A stretch of DNA of 63,163 nucleotides from an uncultured Eubacteriales bacterium (GCA_902790905.1 CADATO010000011.1:1-63163); one strand, 5' to 3'; shown: positions 44,203 to 57,496, numbered from the stretch's first letter. Numbers and translations: made by a program. Notes: generated from the letters alone by a model not told the origin.

Positions 44203-45570
44203 ATGGAACCACGTCTTGCGGCTGTAGATTCCAAAACTTTATACAAGAATATGATTAAAGTGGCCCTGCCCATCTCGGTGCAGGGTCTTATCACGTCTTC
44301 ATTGACGCTGGTCGACAACCTGATGGTCGGCAGTCTCGGCGAGAGCGAGCTGTCGGCGGTCGGTGTTGCGGGCAACGTCTTCTTTGTGTTCTTCCTGCTG
44401 ATCTGGGGATTCTGCGCGGGCTGTTCCACCTTCCTGGCGCAGTTCTTCGGCGCGGGGGATATGAAGAACATCCGGAAGACGCTTGGGTTTATGGTCCTTG
44501 TCTGCGGCATCATCGCGGGGCTGTTCTTCCTCGTGACGTTCGGATTCCCGCGGACGGTGCTGCGTCTTTTTACGGATATCCCGGTCATGATCGACCTCGG
44601 CGCAAAGTATATGCGCATCGCTGCGTTCTCCACGCTCTTTCTGGTGCTGGCGATCCCCAGCAACACGGCACTCCGGTCCATTCAGAAACCGCACATCCCG
44701 CTGGTGACAGGGATCATTTCCTTTGCCACAAACACCATCCTGAACTACGTGTTGATCTTCGGCAAGTTCGGGGCGCCGCGCATGGGCGTGGAAGGGGCGG
44801 CGCTGGCCACCTGCATCGCAAGGGCGTTCGAGGCCTGCATCATCGCCTACCTGATCTTCGGCGGCAAGGTGCCGGTCTCCGGGAAACTCCGCGACTTTGT
44901 CGGGTGGCCCAGGGAGTTCATCGCGCGTATCCTGCGCAATGCGTTTCCTGTCACACTCAATGAATCGCTCTGGGGGCTCGGCGTCACCCTGTATGCGGCG
45001 GCGTTCGCCAGGATCAGCGTCACGGCGTATGCTTCCATACAGGCATCTTTGGCGATCAACGATCTGTTCCAGACGGCGGCGATGGGGGTCGGCGACGCCT
45101 CGCTCATCCTGCTCGGGCAGAAACTGGGCGAGAACAATATGGAGGAAGCGCGCATCTACGCAAAGAAATTCATCCGTGCGGGCCTGTTTGTCGGGATCGT
45201 GGTCGGGTTGCTGCTCATCCTGCTCGGGCGGCCGATCGTCGGCTTCTTCGACTTCACAGAGGAAGGCGCGATGTATACCCGGCATATCCTGACGATTTTC
45301 GGTGTCATGATGCCGGTGACCCTTCTCAATATGATCATCGTCACAGGCGTTCTGCGCTCGGGCGGTGATACGCGGTTTGCCATGATCGCCGATGCGGGCA
45401 GTGTGTGGATCCTCGGGATCCCGGCGGCCTTCCTTTCGGCGCTGGTATTCCACTGGCCGATCGATATGTGTGCCGCTGCGATCCAGCTCGAGGCGCTCGT
45501 CAAACTGGTGGTCATCTGGGTGCGCTACCGGCAGGAAAAGTGGGTGAAGAACGTCATCGCGGGCCTGTAA
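44203..45570 (+). CDS. MATE-family efflux transporter
   Basis: 455 residues with twelve predicted membrane helices in two halves, including TSSLTLVDNLMVGSLGESELSAVGVAGNV in the first and the repeated NDLFQTAAMGVGDASLILLGQKLGENN in the second. It exports cationic or drug-like substrates with Na+ or H+. It begins 12 bp after the dCMP deaminase. Confidence 0.93.
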   Translation: MEPRLAAVDSKTLYKNMIKVALPISVQGLITSSLTLVDNLMVGSLGESELSAVGVAGNVFFVFFLLIWGFCAGCSTFLAQFFGAGDMKNIRKTLGFMVLVCGIIAGLFFLVTFGFPRTVLRLFTDIPVMIDLGAKYMRIAAFSTLFLVLAIPSNTALRSIQKPHIPLVTGIISFATNTILNYVLIFGKFGAPRMGVEGAALATCIARAFEACIIAYLIFGGKVPVSGKLRDFVGWPREFIARILRNAFPVTLNESLWGLGVTLYAAAFARISVTAYASIQASLAINDLFQTAAMGVGDASLILLGQKLGENNMEEARIYAKKFIRAGLFVGIVVGLLLILLGRPIVGFFDFTEEGAMYTRHILTIFGVMMPVTLLNMIIVTGVLRSGGDTRFAMIADAGSVWILGIPAAFLSALVFHWPIDMCAAAIQLEALVKLVVIWVRYRQEKWVKNVIAGL

Positions 45571-45622
45571 GCGGATGCCGCCGGCGGGGCGGTGCAGTTT
45601 GTGCAAAAAATGGAGAACAATC

Positions 45623-45650
45623 GATGCACGGATAAGGCCGTGCATCTTTA
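45623..45650 (+). terminator. terminator before the ATP synthase operon
   Basis: GATGCACGG and CCGTGCATC form a 9 bp stem followed by TTTACTTTT. It ends the MATE transcript. Confidence 0.8.
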
Positions 45651-45674
45651 CTTTTCGGACGGGCGGTTTATAAT
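45647..45674 (+). promoter_or_regulatory. possible promoter of the ATP synthase operon
   Basis: TATAAT (45669-45674) with a weak -35 (TTTACT, 16 bp spacer), after the terminator of the preceding gene. The leader of about 70 nt carries TTGTCGG / CCGACAA, which could form a stem. Confidence 0.45.
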
Positions 45675-45743
45675 AAGTATTGTCGGGGGCTTTTTTTATA
45701 CCTCTGACGAGAACCGACAACCGTTGCACCAGGAGACAAAAGA

Positions 45744-46046
45744 GTGGAGTATCTCATCGGCGCGATCGCGGGCCTCATCTATGGCGGCATCGTGGCTTTT
45801 TTAAAAGGAAGATTTCTCTGGAAAAGAAGCCTCGAGAGCGATACGCCTGAGCATCTGGGCGGCGTGATGGCGGCTTCGGCCATCAGTTTTGCCGTCAATG
45901 TACTGGCACTGGCACTGATCTTCTTCCTGCGCGGGGTGCTGCCGTTCCACTGGGCGGCGGCGCTGATCGCAGCAGCTGTTGCGGTGTCGGTGATCCAGCC
46001 GTATATGATCTCCCGGTACAAGCCGAAGGAGACAGCAGAAGAATAA
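45744..46046 (+). CDS. atpI: ATP synthase-associated small membrane protein (AtpI-like)
   Basis: 100 residues with about three hydrophobic segments. It starts with GTG after an AGGAG site and lies directly before atpB, where subunit I is usual. Sequence resemblance to AtpI is weak; the call rests largely on position and topology. Confidence 0.6.
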   Translation: MEYLIGAIAGLIYGGIVAFLKGRFLWKRSLESDTPEHLGGVMAASAISFAVNVLALALIFFLRGVLPFHWAAALIAAAVAVSVIQPYMISRYKPKETAEE

Positions 46047-46070
46047 GTTATTGCAGGAAGTTACCGTATT

Positions 46071-46745
46071 ATGATCAGTGCATTGCATAACATCGGGATG
46101 ACCGATGGTATGATCACCAGTTCCATCATCACGATCGTGCTGTCGATCCTCGCCATCGTGGCGGGGCGGCATTTGCGTATCGTCCCTTCGGGGCTGCAGA
46201 ACGCAGTCGAGATGGCGGTCGAGGGGCTGCTCAACTTCTTCTCGGATATCATGGGCAGAAAACTCGCCCGGCAGTATCTGCCGCTGGTGGGTACACTGTT
46301 TATTTACATTTTGTGCTGCAACTACTCCGGCCTTCTGCCCGGAGCGGGTGAGATCAACGGCCTGTCGGCGCCGACCAACAGCATCAACTGCACGGCGGCG
46401 ATGGCGATCACGGTCTTTATTATGACTCAGGTGGCCGGTATCAAGGCGGCACGCGGCCCGAAGTATTACCTGCATCTGTTCAAGCCGGTCGCGTTCATCG
46501 CACCGCTGATGGCGATCGAGATGCTGGTACGGCCGCTGTCCCTGTCGCTCCGACTTTACGGCAATGTGCTCGGCGAAGAGACGGCGACTCATGTATTCTT
46601 CCAGCTCATCCCGATCGGCGTACCGGTCATCATGCAGGCGCTGAGCATCCTGATGGGCCTCATTCAGGCGCTTGTCTTTTCCCTGCTGACAGCGATCTAT
46701 CTGTCGGAAGCCTGCGAAACGGAAGAACTGGAGGCACACGAATAA
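46071..46745 (+). CDS. atpB: F-type ATP synthase subunit a
   Basis: 224 residues, about five membrane helices. The stator helix with the essential Arg is in EMLVRPLSLSLRLYGNVLGEE. It forms the ion half-channels beside the c ring. An upstream AGGAAG and ATG at 46071. Confidence 0.95.
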   Translation: MISALHNIGMTDGMITSSIITIVLSILAIVAGRHLRIVPSGLQNAVEMAVEGLLNFFSDIMGRKLARQYLPLVGTLFIYILCCNYSGLLPGAGEINGLSAPTNSINCTAAMAITVFIMTQVAGIKAARGPKYYLHLFKPVAFIAPLMAIEMLVRPLSLSLRLYGNVLGEETATHVFFQLIPIGVPVIMQALSILMGLIQALVFSLLTAIYLSEACETEELEAHE

Positions 46746-46840
46746 CGATGATCACAGCCGGACGGCAGAAGACACTGCCGTGCAGCAGCTGTTGAACATA
46801 TTATTTTGAAAGATATTGCAACAAGAAAGGAGTATCACTC

Positions 46841-47065
46841 ATGACTGGACTCATCGCAGTGGCAGCGGCGCTGGCTATCGGCATCGCAGCATTCGGCTCG
46901 GCTCTCGGACAGGGCAACGTCGCCAGCAAAGCACTGGAAGGTATGGCAAGACAGCCTGAAGCGGCTGGCATGCTCCGTACCAACATGATCCTGGCGCTCG
47001 CATTCATCGAATCGCTGAGCATCTATGCGCTGGTCATCGCGTTCCTTCTGGCCGCGAAGATCTGA
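46841..47065 (+). CDS. atpE: F-type ATP synthase subunit c, predicted Na+-type
   Basis: 74 residues, two helices. The loop ARQPEA is standard. The ion site has Gln in ALGQGN and Glu-Ser in [12 protein letters not shown], with Tyr five residues after the Glu. This Q...ES...Y pattern is that of Na+-binding c rings such as Ilyobacter tartaricus, not of proton types. RBS AAAGGAG. Confidence 0.95.
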   Translation: MTGLIAVAAALAIGIAAFGSALGQGNVASKALEGMARQPEAAGMLRTNMILALAFIESLSIYALVIAFLLAAKI

Positions 47066-47108
47066 TCTTTGAAAGGTCGTTACCGTATCACGGAAGAAGG
47101 AAGACACT

Positions 47109-47605
47109 ATGGTTGAAGCATTGGGGATCAGCCTCAAAGAATTCATCTTTTATCTGATCAACTTCGCGATTCTTGTCGGTGTTCTGGCCAAGTTCCTCTA
47201 CAAGCCGTTTCTTGCGATTCTCGACGAGCGCAGGCAGAAGATCCAGGATGCTCTGGACAGCGCCGAGGCCGCAAACCGCAGGGCGGATGAGAAGATGGAC
47301 GCTTATACCCGCCGGATCGCCAACGTGGAAAGCGAAGGCCGGGAGATCATCCGCGAAGCCAAAAGTAAGGCGGATGCGGAGGCGCGCGCCATCCTCGACG
47401 ACGCAGGAGACCGCGCCAGCAAGATGATCACGGATGCCAGAGAAGAGATCGAACGGGACAAGGAACGGGCAAGAGAAGATATGAAAGGCGAGATCAGAGA
47501 TCTGGCTTTGCTTGCCGCGTCCAGGATCCTGGAGCAGGAAGTGGCGGCTGACGGCCGTCAGGACGAGATCGTCGAGCAGATCCTGAAGGAACAGAGTGAG
47601 GGCAA

Positions 47606-47618
<13 letters not shown>
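47109..47618 (+). CDS. atpF: F-type ATP synthase subunit b
   Basis: 169 residues. An N-terminal membrane helix (about 10-30: EFIFYLINFAILVGVLAKFL), then a long charged coiled coil (AEAANRRADEKMDAYTRRIANVESEGREIIREAKSKADAEARA). Peripheral stalk. It ends inside atpH by 13 bp. Confidence 0.95.
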
Positions 47619-49739
<2,121 letters not shown>

Positions 49740-49757
49740 GAGGAAGAAGAACGCAAG

Positions 49758-50627
49758 ATGTCACAGGCAGATACCCAAACCGTAAAACGGAGGATCAAGA
49801 GTGTCACAAGCATGGAACGCATCACGAACGCCATGCGTCTGTTGTCGTCTGCAAAACTCAACAAGGCGAAGGCACAGTACGAAAAGACGAATGCGAATTT
49901 CCATCTTATTGAGCACATGATCGCGGAGATTTTCCACGACGCCCAGGAGGACATCCCCAAGGACTTCCTGGAAGGGGAACGGGAGATCAATAAGGTCTGC
50001 TACATCGTCATCACCAGCAATAAGGGGCTGTGCGGCGGTTTCAACAGCAATGTTATCCGTGCGGTCGAGGAATCGCTGGCCGAAGAAGAAGCGGAGCCTG
50101 TCATGATCACCATCGGCACGAAAGGCCGGGATCATTTCATGCGGCAGGGAATCGAAGTGCTCGCACAGTACAACGCGCCGCCTGAGACGATCTCGTTCAT
50201 CGAGACAAGAGAGGCCAGCCGGCCGATCGTCGAAGGCTACGCAAGGGGCGATTATGATAAGGTTGTCCTGATCTATAACGCCTATGTCAGCTCTCTGGAG
50301 CAGGAGGTCGTGAAGAAGACCCTGCTGCCTCTGGAGGTCACGCTGGAAGATGAATTCATGCATGAGTATCACCAGATCGACTATGAACCCTCCCTGGAGG
50401 AAGTGTTCAACGCGCTGGTGGGAAAGTGGGTCGAGACCACGCTTTACGGGGCGATCGTCAGCTCGGCAACGGGCGAACACGCGGCGCGGCGCACCGCTAT
50501 GGAAGCAGCTACAGACAACGCCAGGGACATGCTGCGCGACCTGACGCTTTCCTTCAACAGAGCGCGGCAGTCTGCAATCACCGACGAGATCATCGAAGTC
50601 GTATCGGGCTCGGAGGCGCAGCATTAG
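49758..50627 (+). CDS. atpG: F-type ATP synthase subunit gamma
   Basis: 289 residues. Long terminal helices of the central shaft: VKRRIKSVTSMERITNAMRLLSSAKLNKA at the N-terminus and ARRTAMEAATDNARDMLRDLTLSFNRARQSAITDEIIEVVSGSEA at the C-terminus, with SNKGLCGGFNSN between. Confidence 0.97.
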   Translation: MSQADTQTVKRRIKSVTSMERITNAMRLLSSAKLNKAKAQYEKTNANFHLIEHMIAEIFHDAQEDIPKDFLEGEREINKVCYIVITSNKGLCGGFNSNVIRAVEESLAEEEAEPVMITIGTKGRDHFMRQGIEVLAQYNAPPETISFIETREASRPIVEGYARGDYDKVVLIYNAYVSSLEQEVVKKTLLPLEVTLEDEFMHEYHQIDYEPSLEEVFNALVGKWVETTLYGAIVSSATGEHAARRTAMEAATDNARDMLRDLTLSFNRARQSAITDEIIEVVSGSEAQH

Positions 50628-52061
<1,434 letters not shown>

Positions 52062-52094
52062 CAGTCGTTCGGACTGACAGTTAAGAGGCACCAC

Positions 52095-52529
52095 ATGGCA
52101 AAAGCATTCCATCTGGAGATCATCACCCCATCCAAGACATTCTATCGCGGCCAGGCGGAACTGGTCATCGTTCCGACCCCCGAAGGGGAAGAAGGGTTCA
52201 TGGCCGATCACGCCTGGGTCTGCGCGCTTCTTGATGTGGGCGAACTCTGGATCAGGGAACCCGGGAAGAAAGAGTTCAAGGCGGCATTCATCGCCGGCGG
52301 GTTCATCGACGTCAAAGGCGGGATCGTGATCTTCACCGACGCTGCCGAGTGGCGCGAAGAGATCGACCTGGAGCGCGCCAAAGCGCGGAAGGAAGACGCG
52401 GAGGCATGGCTCAAAGACGACAGCAACGGGGAACACGAAGAAAACGAAGTTGCACGCGCACAGGTGGCCATCCTGCGGGCGATTTCAAGAATGAAGGTCG
52501 CCAAGGGCGGTTCCTGGGATAATAAATAG
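52095..52529 (+). CDS. atpC: F-type ATP synthase subunit epsilon
   Basis: 144 residues. Beta-sandwich start FHLEIITPSKTFYRGQAELVIVPTPEGEEGFMADHA and a C-terminal helical region with an Asp/Glu-rich insert. It may regulate rotation. The lipoprotein gene begins 19 bp later. Confidence 0.93.
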   Translation: MAKAFHLEIITPSKTFYRGQAELVIVPTPEGEEGFMADHAWVCALLDVGELWIREPGKKEFKAAFIAGGFIDVKGGIVIFTDAAEWREEIDLERAKARKEDAEAWLKDDSNGEHEENEVARAQVAILRAISRMKVAKGGSWDNK

Positions 52530-52548
52530 CAATGCCAAAGGAAAGCGT

Positions 52549-53691
52549 ATGGTAGCAAGCACACACAACTTGAACCAGAAAAAGAGAACACCGGCAGGAA
52601 AACGCGGGATACGTTTTCTTGCCGTCTTTTTGTCTGTCCTGCTTGCCGCTGCGGCACTCGCAGGCTGCGGCCATCAGCAGGAAGAGAAGCAGACGGCAGA
52701 ACTGACGGTGCATCAGGAGACGGCAGATACTTTCTCCGGGACTGTCATGATCGGTGTCAGTGATGATACCCCGGATGTAACGGCACTGCTCGAAGCGCTG
52801 CCGGATACGTATTCGGTCGAGACCTATGACGGTGAGAAAGCGCTGCGGGAAGCGCTCACGGAAGGCCGTGTGGACATGGCTGTGCTGACGCCCGGCGGCG
52901 CTGCGACACAATACAAGAAAGAGGGCGGGATCACGATGGTCAGTCCGGTCTATCTGGGCGGCTACCGGCTTGTCGGTATCATGAGCCACCTGAAGATCCA
53001 GGATCCGTACCGGCCCACACCGGGAAAGACCACGGAGAGCAGCACAGAGACTGCCGAGGGGGACAGCGCCTCTTCCAGCAGCACAACGGCGGCATCCAGT
53101 GTGACTGTACCGCATGACCCGGTCGAAGCGGGGGAGATCAGCGCCGACAGCATTCTGCCGTCTCAGCTGCGCAGCTGCAAAGTCAACGTCTGGCACGACA
53201 CCGACACCCTGATCGATCTGGCGAAAGCAGTCGGACTGATGGACGGTATGAGCGCCGCGCCGACGGTGATCAAACGGTATGAAGAGGAGACCCCGCAGGA
53301 CTATCTGACGGAGTACAATCATTATGCGCTGACCAATATCTGCACCGTTTACGGCGGGCAGGAAGCGTTTGTGAATAAAGACGAACTGCTCGATGTGGAT
53401 GCGTACTGGCAGGCGATGACGGGGGAACCTTTGCCCTCCGCTGTGCTGGTCGTTTCGAACGAGCTTCTCAATCAGGCAGCGCAGCAGGAACGCGATGCGG
53501 CGGGGATCCTGTCGCGCGACTTTGAAGCGGCGATGGCAGCCGTCGGGGAACAATCCGGCGATCTGATGCGGATCGTCTTCTATGGGACGAGCAACCGCGG
53601 GGCAGCCATTATGCGCACCTACTATGAACAGGTGTACAGCCTGATCGGCGCCGGGTCGTGGATCCCGGACGATGCGTTTTATCTGAAGTAG
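52549..53691 (+). CDS. secreted lipoprotein, substrate-binding-like
   Basis: 380 residues. Signal peptide with lipobox LAAAALAGC (Cys about 38), then an alpha/beta domain resembling periplasmic binding proteins (TVMIGVSDDTPDVTALLEALPDTYSVETYDGEKALREALTEGRVDMAVLTPGGA). A Ser/Thr/Glu-rich linker (about 160-190) splits it. There are no ABC genes beside it, so the substrate is unknown. Its place 19 bp after atpC suggests shared transcription. Confidence 0.7.
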   Translation: MVASTHNLNQKKRTPAGKRGIRFLAVFLSVLLAAAALAGCGHQQEEKQTAELTVHQETADTFSGTVMIGVSDDTPDVTALLEALPDTYSVETYDGEKALREALTEGRVDMAVLTPGGAATQYKKEGGITMVSPVYLGGYRLVGIMSHLKIQDPYRPTPGKTTESSTETAEGDSASSSSTTAASSVTVPHDPVEAGEISADSILPSQLRSCKVNVWHDTDTLIDLAKAVGLMDGMSAAPTVIKRYEEETPQDYLTEYNHYALTNICTVYGGQEAFVNKDELLDVDAYWQAMTGEPLPSAVLVVSNELLNQAAQQERDAAGILSRDFEAAMAAVGEQSGDLMRIVFYGTSNRGAAIMRTYYEQVYSLIGAGSWIPDDAFYLK

Positions 53692-53745
53692 AATGGTTCC
53701 GGCGGCCCGTGCGGCTGCCGCAGTGATACCGGAAGGAGGAACAAA

Positions 53746-54876
53746 ATGACGAAAGAAGTCCTGACCGACAACATGGGAAGACCGTATATCCCCTGGGAGA
53801 TGATCGGGAATTTTATGGTGGATGCCTTCAAGGCGTACGGCGTCCCGGAAGAAGATGCGAAGATCTGCGCGGATGTCCTGATGGAAAGCGACCGCCGCGG
53901 GATCGAGAGCCACGGATGCAACCGCTTTAAGCCGATCTATCTGGACCGGATTGATAACGGCACCCTGCTGCCGGAGACGAAGATCGACATCCTCAAGGAA
54001 ACGCCGACAACGGTCGTCATGGATGCCAACAACGGCATGGGCATGGTCGCGAGCTACAAGATGATGGAAATGCTCATCGAGAAGGCGAAGACCTACGGCA
54101 TGGCGGGCGGTGCGATTACGAATTCCACCCACTACGGCATCGCCGGATACTGGACGACGATGGCAGAGAAGGCCGGCATGATCGGCATCACCGGCACCAA
54201 TGCAAGACCTTCTGTGGCGCCGACGTTCGGCGTGGAGCCGATGATGGGCACCAACCCGATGACGTTCACGATGCCGACCGACGAAGACTTCCCGTACAAC
54301 TTCGACTGCGCGACGTCCATCGTACAGAACGGCAAGATCGAGTACTATGAACGCATGGGCAAGGAAACGCCGGCAGGGCTGGTCGTCACGAAAGACGGCG
54401 GCACGATGACGGACTCCGGCAAGATCCTGAAAGACATGCGCAAGGGCGACTGTGCGCTGCTGTCGATCGGCGGCCTCGGCGAAGCGACCGGCGGATACAA
54501 AGGCTACGGCTTCACCACGATCGTGGAGATCCTCTCCGCGGCACTGGCTGGCGGCCCGTTCATGAAAGCGCTCTCCGGCAAGGATGAAGAGGGCAACAAC
54601 CGGATGTACCGCCTCGGCCATTTCTTCTTCGTCATCAACCCCGAATTCTTCATGGGGCTCGACACATTTAAAAAGACCACCGGCGATATCCTCCGCGGCC
54701 TGCGCGCGTCCGAGAAGGCGCCCGGGGAAGACCGCATCTACACCGCCGGCGAGAAAGAATGGGATGCGTGGTGCGAGCGCAAAGACAAGGGTGTGCCTGT
54801 GAATGAGAGCGTGCAGAACGATCTGAAGACGATTCGCGACCGTTTCGGGCTGGACTACACATTCCCGTTTGAATAA
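53746..54876 (+). CDS. Ldh2-type (malate / L-lactate / ureidoglycolate) dehydrogenase
   Basis: 376 residues, COG2055 fold. Motifs ESDRRGIESHGCNRF (SHG), ATVVMDANNGMGMVASYKMME, NSTHYGIAGYW, GTNARPSVAPTFG..GTNPMTF, and the later GEATGGYKGYGFTTIVEIL. Members use NAD(P) to oxidise 2-hydroxy acids; the exact substrate is not readable. RBS AGGAGG. Confidence 0.9.
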   Translation: MTKEVLTDNMGRPYIPWEMIGNFMVDAFKAYGVPEEDAKICADVLMESDRRGIESHGCNRFKPIYLDRIDNGTLLPETKIDILKETPTTVVMDANNGMGMVASYKMMEMLIEKAKTYGMAGGAITNSTHYGIAGYWTTMAEKAGMIGITGTNARPSVAPTFGVEPMMGTNPMTFTMPTDEDFPYNFDCATSIVQNGKIEYYERMGKETPAGLVVTKDGGTMTDSGKILKDMRKGDCALLSIGGLGEATGGYKGYGFTTIVEILSAALAGGPFMKALSGKDEEGNNRMYRLGHFFFVINPEFFMGLDTFKKTTGDILRGLRASEKAPGEDRIYTAGEKEWDAWCERKDKGVPVNESVQNDLKTIRDRFGLDYTFPFE

Positions 54877-54909
54877 TGCACGAGAATAACTTATACTAGG
54901 AGTATAAAA

Positions 54910-55314
54910 ATGACCAAGAAAGAATTGGCTGCGATGTATCACAGCCGCGGCTGCAACTGCTGCCAGTCCGTCGTCCTGGCGTTTGCCGACGATCTGGGGC
55001 TCGATAAGGAGATGGTCCAGAAGATGGGCGAAGCCTTCGGCGCCGGCATGGGCGGCATGCAGGGGACCTGCGGCGCACTGTCCGGTGCGCTGATGCTGGC
55101 AGGCATCAAAAACAGCGACGGCAGTGTAGAATCGCCAAAGACCAAAGGGTCGACCTATAAGATCGCCAAAGCCATGCATGCGCGATTCCGCGAAGAAGCT
55201 GGCTCCACGATCTGCAAGGAACTCAAGGGCATTGACACCGGCAAGGTGCTGATGCCATGCCCCGCTTGCATCGATCTCGCGGTCGAACTGGCGGAGGAAA
55301 TGCTGTCGGAATAA
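54910..55314 (+). CDS. C_GCAxxG_C_C family protein
   Basis: 134 residues. Cys-rich pattern RGCNCCQSVVLAF, GMQGTCGALSGALMLAG and CPACIDLAVELAEEML, the signature of this redox-like family. Function unknown; may bind metal. RBS AGGAG, with a start soon after the dehydrogenase. Confidence 0.9.
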   Translation: MTKKELAAMYHSRGCNCCQSVVLAFADDLGLDKEMVQKMGEAFGAGMGGMQGTCGALSGALMLAGIKNSDGSVESPKTKGSTYKIAKAMHARFREEAGSTICKELKGIDTGKVLMPCPACIDLAVELAEEMLSE

Positions 55315-55331
55315 GGACGGAAAGGGCCGCC

Positions 55332-55958
55332 ATGGCACAGAAAAAAAGCGAAAGCCGGTACTTCTCCTCGGAGACCGAGATCGACTACACCTGCTGCAAG
55401 CAGATGTCGATGCACAATCAGACACAGACCAACATCCTCTTTCTGATCCTGCTGTTGCTGGCGACCTTGTACATGCTGTACAAGGTATTCGGCCCGAGCG
55501 AGGGAAGATGGCACGGGCTGTTCGCGGTCGTCATCGCGTGGGCCTGGTTTTTCAGGACGAGATCGCTGGGCTCCAAACTGTACGGCCGGATCGTGTCCCC
55601 GAGCGGACTGGACTATCTGCAGCGGTCCATGATGATCGACCGGACCGGCATCACAGAGGTCGAGAAGGAAACCGGCCGCACCAACAAGTATTCTTTCGAG
55701 CAGGTGGACAACCTGACCATGACGAAAGACTACCTGATGATTTTTCTGAAGGACGGCCAGATCAAGCCTGTGGAGCTGCGGTATCTGAAGGGCGGCACAC
55801 CGACACAGCTCGAGGAGTATCTTATCCGGCGCTGCCCGGCGCTGGCAGGCGGTGAAAAGTCTACCGGCGGCGGTGTGTTCGTCTGCTGCGTGATCCTCAC
55901 GGCGATCGATCTGTTCGCCTGGCTCGGACTCATCGCACTGGCGATCATCGGCATCTAG
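55332..55958 (+). CDS. membrane protein with PH-like (YcxB-type) domain
   Basis: 208 residues. Two N-terminal hydrophobic segments (about 34-65), then a beta-rich region (DRTGITEVEKETGRTNKYSFEQVDNLTMTKDYLMIFLKDGQIKPVELRYLKGG) like the YcxB fold, and a C-terminal membrane helix (about 180-208). Function unknown. ATG 55332 was chosen over an earlier frame start inside the previous gene. Confidence 0.75.
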   Translation: MAQKKSESRYFSSETEIDYTCCKQMSMHNQTQTNILFLILLLLATLYMLYKVFGPSEGRWHGLFAVVIAWAWFFRTRSLGSKLYGRIVSPSGLDYLQRSMMIDRTGITEVEKETGRTNKYSFEQVDNLTMTKDYLMIFLKDGQIKPVELRYLKGGTPTQLEEYLIRRCPALAGGEKSTGGGVFVCCVILTAIDLFAWLGLIALAIIGI

Positions 55959-55991
55959 CGGTTGCCCGCGGCGGCATATGAGACAGAATAA

Positions 55992-56019
55992 AACAGCACC
56001 TCGCGGAGGTGCTGTTTTT
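55992..56019. terminator. bidirectional terminator before pyrC
   Basis: AACAGCACCTC-GCG-GAGGTGCTGTT with T runs on both strands; separates the convergent genes. Confidence 0.9.
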
Positions 56020-56070
56020 CATTGCAATCTTTGAGGCGGATCGCCGGTGCATGCGATGCACTCCGGCAGA

Positions 56071-57408
56071 TCAGGCGTCCTGATAGACGACTTTGCCGCT
56101 GCAGATGGTGTACTTCACTTTGCCGGTGAGTTCCGCTCCGACAAACGGGGAGTTGCAGGCCTTCGAGACGAACGTCTCGCCGACGGTCCACTTCTCTTCC
56201 GGGTCGAAGAGGACGATGTCGGCGGGGCCGCCCTCGATGAGGTGGCCGGCCGCCTTTTCCGGTGCTTCCTCGCAGCCTGCATCCAGGCGGAAGCATGCGG
56301 CGGGGTTGCAGGTCATCTTGGCGAGCAGTTCCGGCATGGTGAGGTGCTCCGGCTCGACCAGGTTGGTGATGCCGAGTGCCAGTGCGGTTTCAAGACCGAT
56401 GATCCCGGACGGCGCGTCCTGGAACGGTCTTTCTTTTTCTTCTTTGGTATGCGGCGCGTGGTCGGTCGCGATCATGGCGATGGTGCCGTCCTTGAGCCCC
56501 TGAATGATGGCCTGCCGGTCAATCTCCGAGCGCAGCGGCGGATTCATCCGCGCGTTCGGACCGAACTTCGCGATCGCTTCCTCGGTGAGGGAGAAGTGGT
56601 GCGGGGTGGCCTCCGCCCAGATGTCCACGCCTTCTGCTTTGGCGTTGCGGATGATGTTGACGGAGAGCCCGCTGCTCACGTGCTGGATGTCAATGCGGGC
56701 ACCTGCTGCCTGCGCAAACCGGGCGTCGCGCTGCACCATGATGGCTTCCGATCTTGCCGGCGCGCTGCCAAGTCCCAGCATCATCGCGGCCACGCCTTCG
56801 TTGATGCCCTGCTGGGTGATCATGCGGGGGTCTTCTTCGTGGAAGGAGAGGGCCATGCCGAGTTCTTTCGCTTTCCGCATGGCTGCAAGAACCAGTTCTG
56901 TATTCATGAGCGGCTTGCCGTCGTCGGTGAAGCAGGCGGCGCCGGCTTCTTTGAGCGCGGCGAGGTCAGCCAGTTCTTCGCCGGCCATGCCTTTGGTGAT
57001 CGTCGATGCCTGCAGGACGTGGATGCCGGTCTGACTGCCTTTCTCCAGATTGGCGGTCAGGCGCTCCGGTGTATCGATCGGCGGCACGGTATTGGCCATG
57101 CAGATGACGGTCGTATAGCCGCCGGCTGCCGCCGCTGCGGCACCGGTCATGATGTCTTCTTTTTCGGTCTGCCCGGGATCGCGGAAGTGCACGTGCACGT
57201 CGATGAGACCGGGGGCTGCGATCAGGCCTTCCGCGTCGATGACCTGCGCTTCTTTCTCTTGGATAAGCGATTCCTCATCCATCCGCTCGATACTGTTTTC
57301 GCAGGCGGGGAGGATTGAAACAACCTTGCCGGCATCGGCCAGAATATGTGCTTTTTCGTCAAACCCGCTCGCCGGATCGATGACGCGGGCATTCTTTATT
57401 ATGAGCAT
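56071..57408 (-). CDS. pyrC: dihydroorotase
   Basis: 445 residues from the ATG at 57408. Metal motif GLIDVHVHFRDPGQTEKED (HxH), DDGKPL, HEEDPR, IDIQHVSSG and ATDHAPHTKEEK. It closes carbamoyl-aspartate to dihydroorotate. An AAAGGAA site and a promoter (57448-57476) fit this start; a longer frame to 57489 runs past the promoter. Single gene, no other pyr genes nearby. Confidence 0.96.
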   Translation of the reverse strand: MLIIKNARVIDPASGFDEKAHILADAGKVVSILPACENSIERMDEESLIQEKEAQVIDAEGLIAAPGLIDVHVHFRDPGQTEKEDIMTGAAAAAAGGYTTVICMANTVPPIDTPERLTANLEKGSQTGIHVLQASTITKGMAGEELADLAALKEAGAACFTDDGKPLMNTELVLAAMRKAKELGMALSFHEEDPRMITQQGINEGVAAMMLGLGSAPARSEAIMVQRDARFAQAAGARIDIQHVSSGLSVNIIRNAKAEGVDIWAEATPHHFSLTEEAIAKFGPNARMNPPLRSEIDRQAIIQGLKDGTIAMIATDHAPHTKEEKERPFQDAPSGIIGLETALALGITNLVEPEHLTMPELLAKMTCNPAACFRLDAGCEEAPEKAAGHLIEGGPADIVLFDPEEKWTVGETFVSKACNSPFVGAELTGKVKYTICSGKVVYQDA

Positions 57409-57447
57409 AAGGATTCCTTTCTGCTGTTCGTCTGGTTGCTTACAAAA

Positions 57448-57476
57448 ATGATATAAGCACAATCTTTTCAAGTCAA
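57448..57476 (-). promoter_or_regulatory. promoter of pyrC
   Basis: TTGACT (57471-57476) and TATCAT (57448-57453) on the minus strand with a 17 bp spacer. Confidence 0.7.
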
Positions 57477-57484
57477 GAATATGG

Positions 57485-57496
57485 TACAATCACAAC
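57485..57496 (+). promoter_or_regulatory. -10 element very close to the spermidine-synthase-like start
   Basis: TACAAT (57485-57490) ends six bases before the ATG at 57497, and no -35 is clear. If used, the transcript would be nearly leaderless. Confidence 0.4.
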
